Shown: positions 34,020 to 46,105 of the stretch, piece by piece | Layout: each line of letters starts with the position of its first letter | How positions within the stretch are numbered: the first letter of the stretch is position 1 | Assembly: GCA_018857735.1 (NCBI GenBank) | Contig: JABMCL010002130.1 | Span: 1,388,501-1,452,500 of the forward strand | DNA length: 64,000 nt | Source of the DNA: Alviniconcha marisindica | Taxonomy: Eukaryota; Mollusca; Gastropoda; Provannidae | Reading direction: 5' to 3' | Notes under the pieces: generated by a model | Database searches by the model: none | What the model was told of the DNA's origin: nothing | The model's input: the letters and a program-made list of their open reading frames with translations, nothing else | Made by a program: the position numbers and the translations under genes

Positions 34020-34830
34020 GTCTTTAAGGAAGAGTGGTTGGTGCTGAGAGGTGCATTGTTACAGAAATATTGGGGAATGCTTTTAGGAAAAGTGACATTA
34101 AAAGACAGGTAGCCAGTGTTGAGAGGTACACTGACCCAGAAATGTTGAGGGGACAGTTTTGGAAAAAGTGATTTGAGAGGTGCATTGACAGAAATATTAA
34201 GGGAACAGTTTTAGGAAAAGTTATTTGAGAGGTGCATTGACAGAGAAATATTGAGGGAAGGGTTTTGGGAAAAGTGATGTTGAAAGAGTGGTGGTCAGTG
34301 TTGAGAGGTGCAGTGACACGGAAATACTGAGGGAAGGGTTTTGGGAAAAGTGATGTTGAAAGGGTGGTGGTCAGTGGTGAGAGGTGCAGTGACACGGAAA
34401 TACTGAAGGAAGGGTTTTGGGAAAAGTGATGTTGAAAGGGTGGTGGTCAGTGGTGAGAGGTGCAGTGACACGGAAATACTGAGGGAAGGGTTTTGGGAAA
34501 AGTGATGTTGAAAGGGTGGTGGTCAGTGGTGAGAGGTGCAGTGATACGGAAATACTGAAGGAAGGGTTTTGGGAAAAGTGATGTTGAAAGGGTGGTGGTC
34601 AGTGGTGAGAGGTGCAGTGACACGGAAATACTGAGGGAAGGGTTTTGGGAAAAGTGATGTTGAAAGGGTGGTGGTCAGTGGTGAGAGGTGCAGTGACACG
34701 GAAATACTGAGGGAAGGGTTTTGGGAAAAGTGATGTTGAAAGGGTGGTGGTCAGTGTTGAGAGGTGCAGTGACACGGAAATACTGAGGGAAGGGTTTTGG
34801 GAAAAGTGATGTTGAGAGGTACAGTGACAT
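34020..34830. repeat. 76-bp minisatellite, about 10 copies
   Basis: The unit GTGAGAGGTGCAGTGACACG + GAAATACTGAGGGAAGGGTT + TTGGGAAAAGTGATGTTGAA recurs every 76 bp (for example at 34319, 34395, 34471). The first copies are degraded and shorter. Confidence 0.92.
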
Positions 34831-34881
34831 AGTGTTATTGAAGGAAGTTCATTTTGGTTCAGTTCAGTTCAAGATGGTATC

Positions 34882-35955
34882 TATGCACTTGAAAAAAACA
34901 ACCATAGGCACTCCACTCCATCTCTCAGAAGTTTCTCCAGCATTGCCTTTGAAATGATTCTAGTGTTCATCTGATTGATGATGGTCCTCTCTCATCCTTT
35001 CAGGGAAGGTTGTCTAGTGTTACCTCTTTTGATGCCTCTTTCCTCCAGATGGTTGATGGCATGATGTCCTTGGCTTTGTGCTGGCAGGTAGTATTTCAAG
35101 CTCCTCAACATTTCAGATCTTCTAAGAAGCAAGCCACTTGTGAGGGTTGCTTTGCCCGTCAGACTGTCTGCTCGGTCATTTCCCTTCACTCCGGCATGTC
35201 CAGGGCAGCACAGCCACAGGAATTTTCAAAGGTGGATGTTGACCATGGGCACATTCCAGTCTGGGCTTCCCATTCCACTTTTCACTTTTTGTAGCAAGTT
35301 CATTGAATCTGTGAGGCTGATGACGTGTGGTCCGACTTTCACCTCTGTTGTCAAGCTTGAGGTTGAGACTGTATAGGCTGCACTGTCTTCATGGATGGTG
35401 GTCACACCTTCCTTGACAGTGAAGCCCACCCTGACTGGTCTTTGGTGACTGAGCTATCAGTGTACACTATGTGGTCTTGTGGTTTGCTGTTTTCCTGAAT
35501 GAAAAGCTTGGTCTCTGCCTGTTTTGCTTGTTGGACATTTTCGACAGTAGTTTTTTTTAGTAGGAGTGTCTCGTAGAGACGATGGAATGGGTTTGGATAC
35601 CTTTCCCACACCTTGAGTCTTCTGCTTGCCCCATCCAGGACTTGCCCCATCCAGCACTTGCCCATCCCAGTCTTCATCCCTTTGCATCTTTCATGGCTTC
35701 TTTGAGTGGGTTGTGGGAATTTTCAGTGGCACTGAAGTATGCTTTGATCTACTCCACTTTCTGTCTGGTTTGCATTGGTGGGAGGTCTAGCATGAACCTT
35801 ATGAAGTCATGGTCTCAGTGGGTGTGTCTTTGGTGGTTCTCAGTATAATTATAACCCTCATTACTTTGTTCTGCACTCTGTCCAGCTTCAGCAGATTTGC
35901 CTGTGCCATTGTTGTGAGGCCTAGTCCATGGTCAGTGACACAGCACCACACTTTA
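34882..35955 (-). mobile_element. LINE fragment: RT C-terminus plus RNase H domain
   Basis: Read downward from about 35955, the minus strand gives LLKLDRVQNKVMRVI (RT C-terminal region) with in-frame stops. It then gives IVYTDSSVTKDQSGWAS (RNase H strand with its first Asp), HEDSAAYTVSTSSLTTEV (Glu region), ISLTDSMNLLQKV (second Asp), MKGNDRADSLTGKA (H/D motif), and a tail ending near 34882. The frames change several times, so it is a decayed copy of an RNase H-bearing non-LTR element, inserted antisense to the CHD gene. Confidence 0.85.
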
Positions 35956-36900
35956 ATACATGAAGAAGAGTGTCATTATTTATAAAATGACCCCCATTGC
36001 ACTGCACAAGAATGACATGCCTAGTCAGTTAAGTAAGCACAGAAAATTTCAAGTCAGCAGCTTTGAACTACACTTGATTTTACAGATATTTTGTATCATT
36101 TTCACACATTTCTTGTGCAGGCAAATGCTTTGTTTTTCCCAAAATTTGTGTGTGTGTGAAAAACAGATGAAGCAACCTGTAGCTATGAAATCACTTGTAT
36201 TTGTACTCTGAAGTATGTTAATTCTCATAAAAAATAATCCCAAATAGCCTGTTCTTGCTTCTCATCAAAAAGGATAAAAATTGGCCCCACTGGTTTAGTT
36301 TTTGAAATGCTGTAACTCAGAGAAAAATAAAGATACAGCTTAGAAATTTTGTGTGGCACAGCATGCTGTCTCACCTGACCATATACTTCAGATTCATATC
36401 AAATTTGTGGACAAGATCACAGATAACATCTTTCAAACTAAGCCTGCTCATACCATTGAACAGGTCTTTCACTAAGATTTATGTCTATAAGGTTAGGCTA
36501 ATTTGTGACACACAAAAACAGGGAAACTTTTAACATGTCAACACTTGAGGTCCGATTGTTTGAACTGACATGTCTGTCCTTTTCTTACTGGGAAAAAGTC
36601 ATTGAAATTTTGCTTGATGGTAGCCTCCACTCAGCTGTGCATTTTCCAGCCAGTTTCCGTGGCCTTTATTGAATTTCAAGGTCACTGTGCCATCAGACAC
36701 ATGAAAGGATGTGTTTTGCTGAAAAATTCGGATCCAGTTACATTTTAACTTTCTGTGGATGGGCTTGTACCAATGATACTGGGAATATAAGGGAGCTAAC
36801 TAACATTTTTGCTTTGACCAAAACCTTGATTGCAATGTTTTCTTAAAATCTTCACCAGAAAATCTAGCCTACAGTTTGTATTTTTTAACCCAAAAATGTC
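35956..36900. other. Unassigned intron sequence
   Basis: AT-rich sequence between two LINE fragments. No protein, array or RNA feature is recognised; part may be degraded upstream sequence of the + strand LINE that follows. Confidence 0.45.
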
Positions 36901-38085
36901 AGATTATTTAAAGAATTAGCGTTGAAAATCCCACCTCTTCACATCCGTATCATGCCTCATCTGGAGAAATCCAAAATTAACTGTAACCTAATTAACAATG
37001 CTTCCTCTTTGGACATTGCTCCTTGGACAGTTTCAGCTCCTAGTCCTACAGTATGTTTTGACTTAACTAAATTAAAAAAAGACACAACAAACCTGAAACT
37101 TAAAACAGTTTTATTTAAAACTTGTCACAGAATATTCTTTGTCAGAACCTTTTTTCACTGATGGTTCAAAAACAGGGGAAGGAGTTGCTGCAGTGGCTGT
37201 CTCCTCTAACTGTATTCATAAACCATTGTATTCATAAACCTTTTACTTGTCGGTTTCCAGACAGCAGTTCTGTGTTTACTGCTGAACTGTGAGTAGGAGC
37301 TGTTCTTTGGGCTCCCAGACATGTTTACTGTTTTAAGGGGGAAAAAAATGATATTGTCTGACTCTCTTTTGTCATTACAAGTAATGTTTAACCTAAAGTA
37401 TGACCACCCTATCTTAGTACAGATTTTAAAACCATACGTGGGTTTGACTAGAGATGGGAAGGAGATTGTCTTTATCTGGGTCCCCGGCCATGTGGCCATT
37501 GGGAAACTCAGCTGCAGACTTTGCTGCTACAGATGCCCTCGATGGCAGCATCTTGGATGAACTCATCCCCTTCTCAGACTTAAAGTCTCATGTAAATAAA
37601 TATGTGTTACAGCTATGGCAGTCAGTGCGATGAGTTCCCTGAGTCCCCAGACAAACAGAAAAGAAGAGTCAGTAACATCCTGATTGCACATCGGTCATTC
37701 TCTTATCACTTGTTCCTTTTTATTGAATGATGAGGAGCCACCAATGTGCATCGGATGTGATGAAAGATTGACTATAATGCATATGTTACTCACTTGTTCT
37801 GATTTTATTGAAATAAGAGAGCCATTTTACAGCTCAGTCACTGCGTATCTTATTTCAAGACACTTCATTGGAAAAGATTTTTAACTCTCTGAAAGAAATC
37901 AATATTTTTGGAAACATTTAAACTTTCACTAGATTCAGATCATTTTTGAATATGTTGGTGTTTTACCCACGTTTTAAGTCAACTTTTAAAAATCTGAATA
38001 CATACCAGTTCACACATGTACAGATTTTGTAATGTTTGCTGTGTGCTGACAAAATGTGCATCTCCCTGATATAACCATAATAATA
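36901..38085 (+). mobile_element. Second RNase H-type LINE fragment, sense orientation
   Basis: The + strand shows, in changing frames: KIPPLHIRIMPHLEKS; an RNase H start FFTDGSKTGEGVAAVAV near 37155; VFIWVPGHVAIG near 37470 (the histidine-containing GHV motif); then the downstream zinc-knuckle-like region DEEPPMCIGCDERLTIMHML (C-x2-C...H) near 37730. The order and spacing are those of jockey/I-like LINE C-termini. Stops and frameshifts make it a pseudogene. A TAA-repeat tail is at about 38076-38090. Confidence 0.8.
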
Positions 38086-38890
38086 ATAAAGAGGATTTCT
38101 AGAGCGCCCATCTACCGCACAAGGTTAGATTACAATAACACTAACAACACACACACACACACACATGCAGGCACGCACATACATACATACACACTTGCGT
38201 GTCAGACGAGGGATAGGCACAACTATGAAAAACAGTTTAGAAGTAATTATTAAACAGGTGCGTCTTGGGGGTGGCTGAATCAGAGTGGCAGTGTTTGAGG
38301 CAAATTGTTCCAAACAGAAGGGCCAGCATAAGAAAACAGTCTTTCACCAAATGTTTTTGTATTTGCACAAGGGGTGACAAGGGTTCATGTATCAGATGCA
38401 GATCGTAATTGTCTTGCTGGAGTATATGGTTGAAGGAGATCGGACAGATACTGAGGGGCTGTACCAGAGATGGAATTGAAGCAGATAGTTGAAATTTTGT
38501 GTTGAATGTGATGTGTTACTGGTAGCCAGTGCAGAGTTTCAAGAATAGGATGGATGTGGTCAGATTTCTTAGCTTGACACACAAGCTTTGCTGCTGCATT
38601 CTGAACTATTTGGAGTTTGTCTAGTAAGTATTGAGGGCAACCAGAAAGTAAAGAGTTACAATAGTCTAAGCAAGAGAGGTCAAGAGAGCATACAAGGGTT
38701 TGGGTTGCTTGAGTGGTGAGAAGGTGTCGTATGGAACTTGTATGCCTGATTTGGATGTATGCGGTTTTGCACATACACGTTGCTTATGTGTTGCGACATG
38801 GTGAGATTTGAATCCAGTTACACCGAGGTTTTTAACTGATGATACAAATGGGACCATACTGGTTGACTGGGCATAAAACACCAAGTTACT
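38086..38890 (-). mobile_element. LINE RT C-terminal fragment, antisense
   Basis: The minus strand from about 38890 gives VKNLGVTGFKS, then (38385-38774) YIQIRHTSSIRHLLTTQATQ, DYCNSLLSGCPQYLLDKLQ, LHWLPVTHHIQHKIS and YTPARQLRSASD. These are typical of the LINE region after the RT palm. It ends toward 38086 in an ATT/TAA-type tail shared head-on with the neighbouring + strand fragment. A CA run lies at about 38146-38180. Confidence 0.85.
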
Positions 38891-39036
38891 TACTTAGCTG
38901 CTGTTTTGCTGAGTGAGGTCTCTGAAACTGTGTATGATGATCATCTCCAGGCTTTATGTGGTCCTCTTTGGGTGGTTATTTTCCGCATCAAAAAGAATAA
39001 AAGTTACATTTTATATTTTGAATAGGGGTTAACTGA

Positions 39037-39285
<249 letters not shown>

Positions 39286-39389
39286 TGAGTCACGCACCAG
39301 GACAACAGTGTCCCTTCTTCCCTTTGTTGACATTTCGGGCTTTCCTTTTCCAGGCATCCAGAGGAATTAATTTCCCCCTGTCGGGTGGG

Positions 39390-39855
39390 GTGTTGTGTAC
39401 TGGATGTGAGACTACCCTGTCTGATGGGGTGTTGTCTACTGGGTGTGAGTCTACCCTGTCTGATGGGGTGTTGTGTACTGGGTGTGAGTCTACCCTGTCT
39501 GATGGGGTGTTGTGTACTGGGTGTGAGTCTACCCTGTCTGATGGGGTGTTGTATACTGGGTGTGAGACTACCCTGTCTGATGGGGTGTTGTCTACTGGGT
39601 GTGAGTCTACCCTGTCTGATGGGATGTTGTGTACTGGGTGTGAGTCTACCTTGTCTGGTGTGAGACTACCCTGTCTTGTGGGGTGTTGTATACTGGGTGT
39701 GAGACTACCCTGTCCGGTGGGGTGTTGTGTACTGGGTGTGAGTATACCCTGTCTGATGGGGTGTTGTGTACTGGGTGTGAGTCTACCCTGTCTGATGGGG
39801 TGTTGTGTACTGGGTGTGAGTCTACCCTGTCTGATGGGGGTGTTCTGTTCTGATA
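39390..39855. repeat. 39-bp minisatellite, about 12 copies
   Basis: The unit GTCTGATGGGGTGTTGTGTA + CTGGGTGTGAGTCTACCCT recurs every 39 bp, starting about 100 bp after the exon w9 donor. Divisible by 3, so a 13-residue pseudo-peptide repeat appears in an open frame (from 39285); not a gene. Confidence 0.92.
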
Positions 39856-39892
39856 AGTCAGCTCATGCGCAAGTTGACTTAAAGTAGGGCAA

Positions 39893-41395
39893 ATACTCAG
39901 TTCTCAGAGCTGTTACTAACAAGTAACTTCAGCTGGGCTTCAGCACACTTTGATGTCAGTCACAACAACAGCTGTGTTGCAAACATGACATCTGACATAA
40001 CTTTTCAAGAATTTTGTCGTGATTACATAATTTTTCAAGAACTTTGTCGCGATCATGAGCTTGCAATCAGTTGACAAAATATTCTCATGATCATTGCTAA
40101 ATTTGTAAACAGTCTGAAAAAAGCATTTAACAATGTAACTGATAGGTTTCTGATAATATTGAGTGTATATATCCAAAATAATAGTTGCATGTAAGATCTG
40201 CAAAACATTACCTTGTTGTAATCAAACTTCACACTGTACTCTTCTAAGAATCAAAAAGTTTTTCAAATCTTCCACGTGGGTAGAAGCCACTTTTCACAGT
40301 ACTTCTTATCTCCTCCCCCCACCCTCCCCCCCCCTCCCCAGATCAGATGAAAAACAAAAAACCTTTTCAATAAACTTCTCAAAAAGCGCAAAGTGCATGT
40401 CATACATCAGATTCATGTTATATGTCAGACAACTAAAAATATTACAATGTACCTTTTGATGTTTGCAAACAAACACACACCATGTAGCCAGGAAATCCAT
40501 TACAATGTACCTTTTAATGTTTGCAAACAATCACACACCATGTAGCCAGGAAATCCATTACAATGTACCTTTTGATGTTTGCAAACAAACACACACCATG
40601 TAGCCAGGAAATCCATTACAATGTACCTTTTGATGTTTGCAAACAAACACACACCATGTAGCCAGGAAATTCAGTTAGCCAGGAAGTGTCACTGGGTGCG
40701 GTAGAAAAACGTGATCACTTTTCTTTGGTTTCTAAAAAGTGTTTTGTCAGACGTCAAATCTTGCAACAAATTAACAATATTTGAATGATCAGGAAAATGT
40801 TTTAAAACTTCATACAACCATTTGCTGAAAAAAATATGAGCTCTGTTCTATCATGCAGATGTATCGATCGGAATACAGGTGATGTTTTTGGTGATTCCAA
40901 GTTGAGACTTGTTTTTGAGTTGTATGAAGTTTCCGGTTCAATATTGCAACACATCTGACGTTTGACAGAGCAAATGTTTGCGAGCAATTGATTGAAAATA
41001 CAACAATCATGAATGTTGATGTTGCATTACTTGTATAAAACAATGTTTTCTGCATACTGATTAGTGACAGTTGCAATTTGTTTGTATGCAAAGTGATGAA
41101 GATCATTTGGTACATCAGTGTCCATTTTGGCCGTCAGATTACAGTGGCTTTTTTCTGCATGTTACAACTAGATATTAAAGCCACCTGAAGTCTGGCTGCT
41201 GAAATTACGCGTACTAAATATTCATTCATACAATACAATACAATACAACTTTATTGTCTCTATGTAGAGAAATTTGCTTTCTGGCTTGTCATTTACATAA
41301 AAACATTCAATACAGTTAACAATAAAACATCAACAACTCAATAAAACACAGAGCTAAAAACCGCTCAAATACAAGGAATACTTAACCATAACAAT

Positions 41396-41460
<65 letters not shown>

Positions 41461-41481
41461 TGCATGCACCCACCCACCCAC

Positions 41482-41531
<50 letters not shown>

Positions 41532-41865
41532 TGTTCTTCTGGCCCACCAGTAACTTAAAACATTCAATAAATTACAATAAAACAAAATTCCTTAAACAAT
41601 AAAACGTTAAAATTGAAACACTCAATCGACCACAACATATAGATTATAGGCAGCATTTATGAAGTAACATATTAAATCCAGGCTCACACTCACACACACA
41701 TTATTCTTCTGGCTCACCAATAACTGAAAACGTTCAATAAATATTATAATAAAACAATCATTCCTTAAGTAAACATCAAAACACTAAAATCGACCGCAAC
41801 ATATAATATATAAACAGTATTTATGAGGCAACATTAAATCCAGGCAATATATATATAAATTTAAA

Positions 41866-41909
<44 letters not shown>

Positions 41910-42030
41910 GAAAAAGAAAAAAATCCATGCACATATTCAACACAATTTAAAAAAAAAATGGTTTTCAACATTTTTTTGTTTTCAACTGAAGTGCATAACC
42001 CCCTGCATGAGCACTTTTTGGCACAAAGTC
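39893..42030. mobile_element. 5'-truncated TIR element (subfamily B), with insertions
   Basis: From about 39893 (AATACTCAGTTCTCAGAGC) this follows the interior of the 9057 element, ending at TTTTTGGCACAAAGTC (42030) followed by ATAT. The left end is missing. It has a 58-bp tandem amplification of ACAATGTACCTTTTGATGTT + TGCAAACAAACACACACCAT at about 40442-40690 (4 copies), and a foreign segment at about 41229-41925. Confidence 0.75.
41229..41925 (-). mobile_element. Probable retroelement piece inserted in the TIR element
   Basis: Compared with the 9057 copy, extra sequence begins at (CAATA)n followed by CAACTTTATTGTCTC and ends near 41925. On the minus strand this reads GAGACAATAAAGTTG + (TATTG)n, that is an AATAAA signal followed by a short-repeat 3' tail, as in non-LTR elements. 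The interior has CA microsatellites (41398-41458, 41485-41530, 41871-41908) and two ~165-bp direct copies beginning at about 41531 and 41700. Confidence 0.55.
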
Positions 42031-42072
42031 ATATATTTACTTGATACGCTTGCACATATTGCTTGGTTGCAG

Positions 42073-42127
42073 GTCCAACAGCCGGAGCTTGATCCAGGAG
42101 TATGAGCTCTTCTACAAAGATGAAAAT
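42073..42127 (+). CDS. CHD7: CHD exon w10: short ATPase lobe 1 exon
   Basis: A 55-nt exon, phase 2 to phase 0, with acceptor TTGGTTGCAG and donor GTAAGT. It encodes SNSRSLIQEYELFYKDEN, aligned to the family HGSxxSRxxIQxYEMYFxD segment directly after the YHG that ends w9. Small, but phase, position and residues all fit. Confidence 0.9.
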
Positions 42128-43385
42128 GTAAGTGGTTGTTCACTGGGGGTTTGAGTGGAGAAGTCAAGCACCATTGAGTGCCCAGTCCTTGCTGCTGACT
42201 TGAGCCTTCACCCACAGAAAAAAGTAGAGCTACTACTTTGAAGCATCAACTCTGCAGTAGGCTTTTTGTGTAGTTTTTCTGAACAATTTTAGCCACCCGC
42301 AGAGCTGTAGCTGTGCAAGGAATGAACATATTCAATTTAGCCAGGATACTTTGATGCGCCCGTTTAAAAGAATGACTGGGAAAAAGACACCAAAAATAAA
42401 AAGGCTTTCTTCAAAGAGTCTAAAATGGAAAACATTAAAAAATCAGGCCGTACCTCTGGTGGAGTTTGTGTACCTTGAATTTACCTGCATGCCAGGTGAG
42501 AGTTACTGCAGGCGGTTCAGGCCTTTGTTGATGTCTTTCTTTTGACTGCAGATTAGCTCCCATTTTTGTTGATTTTGCTTTCTTCAAAACTTGGCAGTTA
42601 AAGACAAGATCTGCATAACTTACCTGAGGTGGGGTTCACTAACACCGTTTAGCCACACAAAATAATTCACCAGGTGAATTTGCTGTTACATTGTCTCTGT
42701 TCTCAGTCTGCCATTCAGAAGCAAAAGTCTGCATCTTTTGACTTCACAGTTTGTATAATTGTAAGGAGCAAAGACAGCATCATTGGCCCCAGACCACTTT
42801 CTCTACAAAGTCCTGTTTCAAGGGAAGTAACTATCTCAAATGATCTCAAGATATATACAAATCAGTAGTAAATACCAAACAAAAGTTTCAGCTTACATTG
42901 TATTTTTCCCAGTTTTAAAATACATTCTTGTATATTCAGCATGTTTTGATTTGTTTTTTACTCAAAAATAAAAGCATTAAAAAAATCCAAAATCAGAAGT
43001 GTCCTCATCTGAATGTCAGGTTTTGTTAGGTGCCCTCAGGGTAACTGACTTAGCAAAAGTTCCAGTTTGAATCTCCAAAGATGAATCACTGTGAGTTTGT
43101 AAAGGGTGCCCAGCTAAATGACTGTACAAAATTTGCAGTTCAAATCTCAAAGGGTGAACCTCCGATGCGATTGCCAACAGTTGGGCTTTTGTTTATTTTT
43201 GTGCATCTATTGTGTGTCCATCTCACAACTTTGAAAGTTCACAGCATCACTCAAACTCCACCCTGAACTTTAAACAAAGGACATCACCAGAAGTAGTGCA
43301 CAATAGTGGAAACAAGGCTACAAGTCTTGCAAAAATCCTGTTCATATTTGCATAAATTGGGATGCCAGTATGGAGCGCGTAGAGG
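42128..43385 (+). other. Intron sequence without recognised features
   Basis: No array, TE ends or coding exon were recognised between exon w10 and the 46-bp array. Short open frames here lack any protein signature. Confidence 0.5.
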
Positions 43386-44823
43386 GGTCACGCAGTAAGA
43401 CATGATGTGTGTCTTTGCCGTCAACCTGTTGCGTTGCTGCTGTCACCATTAGGTGTGTTGTTGCTGTCAACCTGTTGGGTGGCTGCTGTCGCCATTAGGT
43501 GTGTTGTTGCTGTCACCATTAGGTGTGTTGTTGCTGTCAACCTGTTGGGTGGCTGCTGTCACCATTAGGTGTGTTGTTGCCGTCAACCTGTTGCGTTGCT
43601 GCTGTCACCATTAGGTGTGTTGTTGCTGTCAACCTGTTGGGTGGCTGCTGTCACCATTAGGTGTGTGTTGCTGTCAACTGTTGGGTGCTGCTGTCCCATT
43701 AGGTGTGTTGTTGCTGTCAACCTGTTGGGTGGCTGCTGTCACCATTAGGTGTGTTGTTGCTGTCAACCTGTTGGGTGGCTGCTGTCACCATTAGGTGTGT
43801 TGTTGCTGTCAACCTGTTGTGCGCTGCTGTCCCATTAGGTGTGTTGTTGCTGTCAACCTGTTGTGGCTGCTGTCGCCATTAGGTGTGTTGTTGCTGTCAA
43901 CCTGTTGTGCAGCTGCTGTTGCCATTAGGTGTGTTGTTGCTGTCAACCTGTTGTGTGACTGAGGTCACCATTAGGTGTGTTGTTGCTGTCAACCTGTTGT
44001 GCGGCTGCTGTCGCCATTAGGTGTGTTGTTGCTGTCAACCTGTTGGGTGGCTGCTGTCGCCATTAGGTGTGTTGTTGCTGTCAACCTGTTGGGTGGCTGC
44101 TGTCACCATTAGGTGTTTTTTTGTTGTCAAACTCATGTGTGGCTGCTGCCACTATTATGTGTGGCTGCTGTCACCATTAGGTGTGTTGTTGCTGTCAACC
44201 TTTGTCAATGCTGTCAGCCTGTTGTGTGGCTCCTCTCACCATTAGGTATGTTGTCGCTGTCAACCTTTGTCATTGCTGTCAGCCTGTTGTGTGACTGCTG
44301 TCACCATTAGGTGTGTTGTTGCTGTCAACCTGTTGTGTGGCTGCTGTCACCATTAGGTGTGTTTTTGCTGTCAACCAGTTGTGTGGCTGCTGTCACCATT
44401 AGGTGTGTTTTTGCTGTCAACCAGTTGTGTGGCTGCTGTCACCATTAGGTGTGTTGTTGCTGTCAACCTTTGTCATTGCTGTCAGCCTGTTGTGTGACTG
44501 TTTTCACCATTAGGTGTGTTTTTGCTGTCAACCAGTTGTGTGGCTGCTGTCACCATTAGGTGTGTTTTTGCTGTCAGCCTCATGTGTGGCTGCTATCAGC
44601 CTCATGTGTGGCTGCTGTTGTCACCATTATGTGTGTCGTTGCTGTCAGCCTCATGTGTGGCTGCTGTCACTATTATGTGGCTGCTGTTGTCACCATTATG
44701 TGTGTCGTTGCTGTCAGCCTGTTGTGTGGCTGCTGTCACCATTAGGTGTGTTGTCGCTGTCAACCTTTGTCGTTGCTGTCAGCCTGTTGTGTGGCTGCTG
44801 TCACCATTAGGCTGCTGTCATTA
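43386..44823. repeat. 46-bp minisatellite, first block (~30 copies)
   Basis: The unit TGTCACCATTAGGTGTGTTG + TTGCTGTCAACCTGTTGGGT + GGCTGC repeats at about 46 bp with many unit-length variants. Later units change to CCTCATGTGTGGCTGC. The array is split by two TTAA-flanked insertions (44828-46009 and 46106-46942) and resumes at 46014 and 46947. Confidence 0.92.
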
Positions 44824-44827
44824 TTAA

Positions 44828-46009
44828 CTCTTTCATCCCGGAAAACCGCTACAGCGGTTGAGAGAATCTTTCCCTTCATTCCTGAGAACCGCTAGAGAGG
44901 GGCAGGCATAAACACTCCCTTCCTTCCGGCCGGCTGCTGCAGCGGTTCTGCCTTTGAAATCCGTGCCTATCTGTCACATGGTCAGCACCTCAGTTCCCCC
45001 TGGCCAGTGTAACGGGACCTGAGGAATGTTTTGATAAGCCACACAATGCTTTGATTAGCAGTGCCTGGCCACTGCCAGAGTGTGGGAAAGTGTCCAGTGC
45101 AAAAAATTTGTCCATTTCTAGGGATGGGGTTAGGTTATTCTGTACAGTTGGAAAGATGGCGGCGGATGAGTACAGCGACAGTGATCAGTTCTCTGACGAT
45201 GATGTTTATGACAATCTGGGCGAAAATGATTTTGATCTGTTTGAACTGACAGAAGAGGAGAGAGCAGAGCTTGCAAATGCATTTAAAGATGATAGTGAGA
45301 GTGGTGATGAATTGGATGATGAAAACCTGCCATTGTTTTTTACTCAGCCACGTTTTGAGTGGACAGGTGGGGACACTGCTGTGACACGAGACATACCTCT
45401 GATGTCCAGTGCAGATGTATAGGTAGACATAGTAAATATAGTTGTACAGAGTTACGGTGCAAACATTGTGTATGTATATGATAGAGACGGCGCATGGATT
45501 ACACTAAAATTAAACAATCATACTGTGAACTCATACTTCCTACTCTTGTGCAAACCATCACCTTTTCATCACCATTTCAAGGACACAAACAATGTGACAA
45601 ACGGAATTTCTGGAGACAGTTTCTATGTGGATGTTATCTGGGACATCAGACTGTAAGTAGGGAGCATGTTCCATTTCTCTTGGCATGTTCTGTGGGCCTG
45701 CAAAACGTTGGTTTCGTATGTTTGTCTTAAAAAAGGTATGTGTCACTTTTATTTGCACCTGTGTGTCACCCTCCTGGTGACAGTGACTCTGAAAGTGTGA
45801 CCATTGCCTTCTGACTTCATTTACCTACACAGCGATATATAGGTTGCCATGGTTTTACTAAGAGCTTGCAGACACAGATGACTGAAACCCACATACTCTC
45901 TTTCATACATTTTTTCCTTATGAAAACCCAGGAATGAAAGGACTGTTATGTACATAGGAACATAGGAATAAGGGGAAGTAATGCCAAATACGAAACAGGG
46001 ATGAAAGAG
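44828..46009 (+). mobile_element. piggyBac-like deletion derivative in minisatellite
   Basis: A 1,182-bp insertion flanked by TTAA (44824-44827, 46010-46013) has inverted ends CTCTTTCATCCC / GGGATGAAAGAG. TTAA plus CYCTTT-type ends are the piggyBac hallmark. Inside is an acidic 88-codon frame (45156-45422) like the N-terminus of a piggyBac transposase; the catalytic DDD domain is absent. The minisatellite unit itself contains CTATTAAG, explaining the TTAA target. Confidence 0.8.
45156..45422 (+). pseudogene. Acidic N-terminal fragment, probably piggyBac transposase
   Basis: ATG in good context (AAGATGGCGGCGG) opens an 88-codon frame: MAADEYSDSDQFSDDDVYDN, then FDLFELTEEERAELANAF, ending at TAG. 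Acidic, Asp/Glu/Ser-rich beginnings are common in piggyBac-family transposases. It is short, and nothing resembling the catalytic core follows before the right terminal repeat. It could still be transcribed; CpG-rich sequence precedes it. Confidence 0.5.
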
Positions 46010-46013
46010 TTAA

Positions 46014-46101
46014 GTGTGTCTTTGCTGTCAGCCTCATGTGTGGCTGCTGTCACTATTAAGTGTGTCATTGCTGTCAACCTCATGTGTGGCTGCTGTCACT
46101 A
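46014..46101. repeat. 46-bp minisatellite, middle block (~2 copies)
   Basis: Two units (GTGTGTCTTTGCTGTCAGCC + TCATGTGTGGCTGC...) separate the piggyBac-like and Kolobok-like insertions, showing both landed in the same array. Confidence 0.88.
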
Positions 46102-46105
46102 TTAA

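Noticed and set aside
38385..38774. 129-codon minus-strand gene
   Set aside because: Sequence is the typical LINE region following the reverse-transcriptase palm (DYCNSLLSG, LHWLPV).
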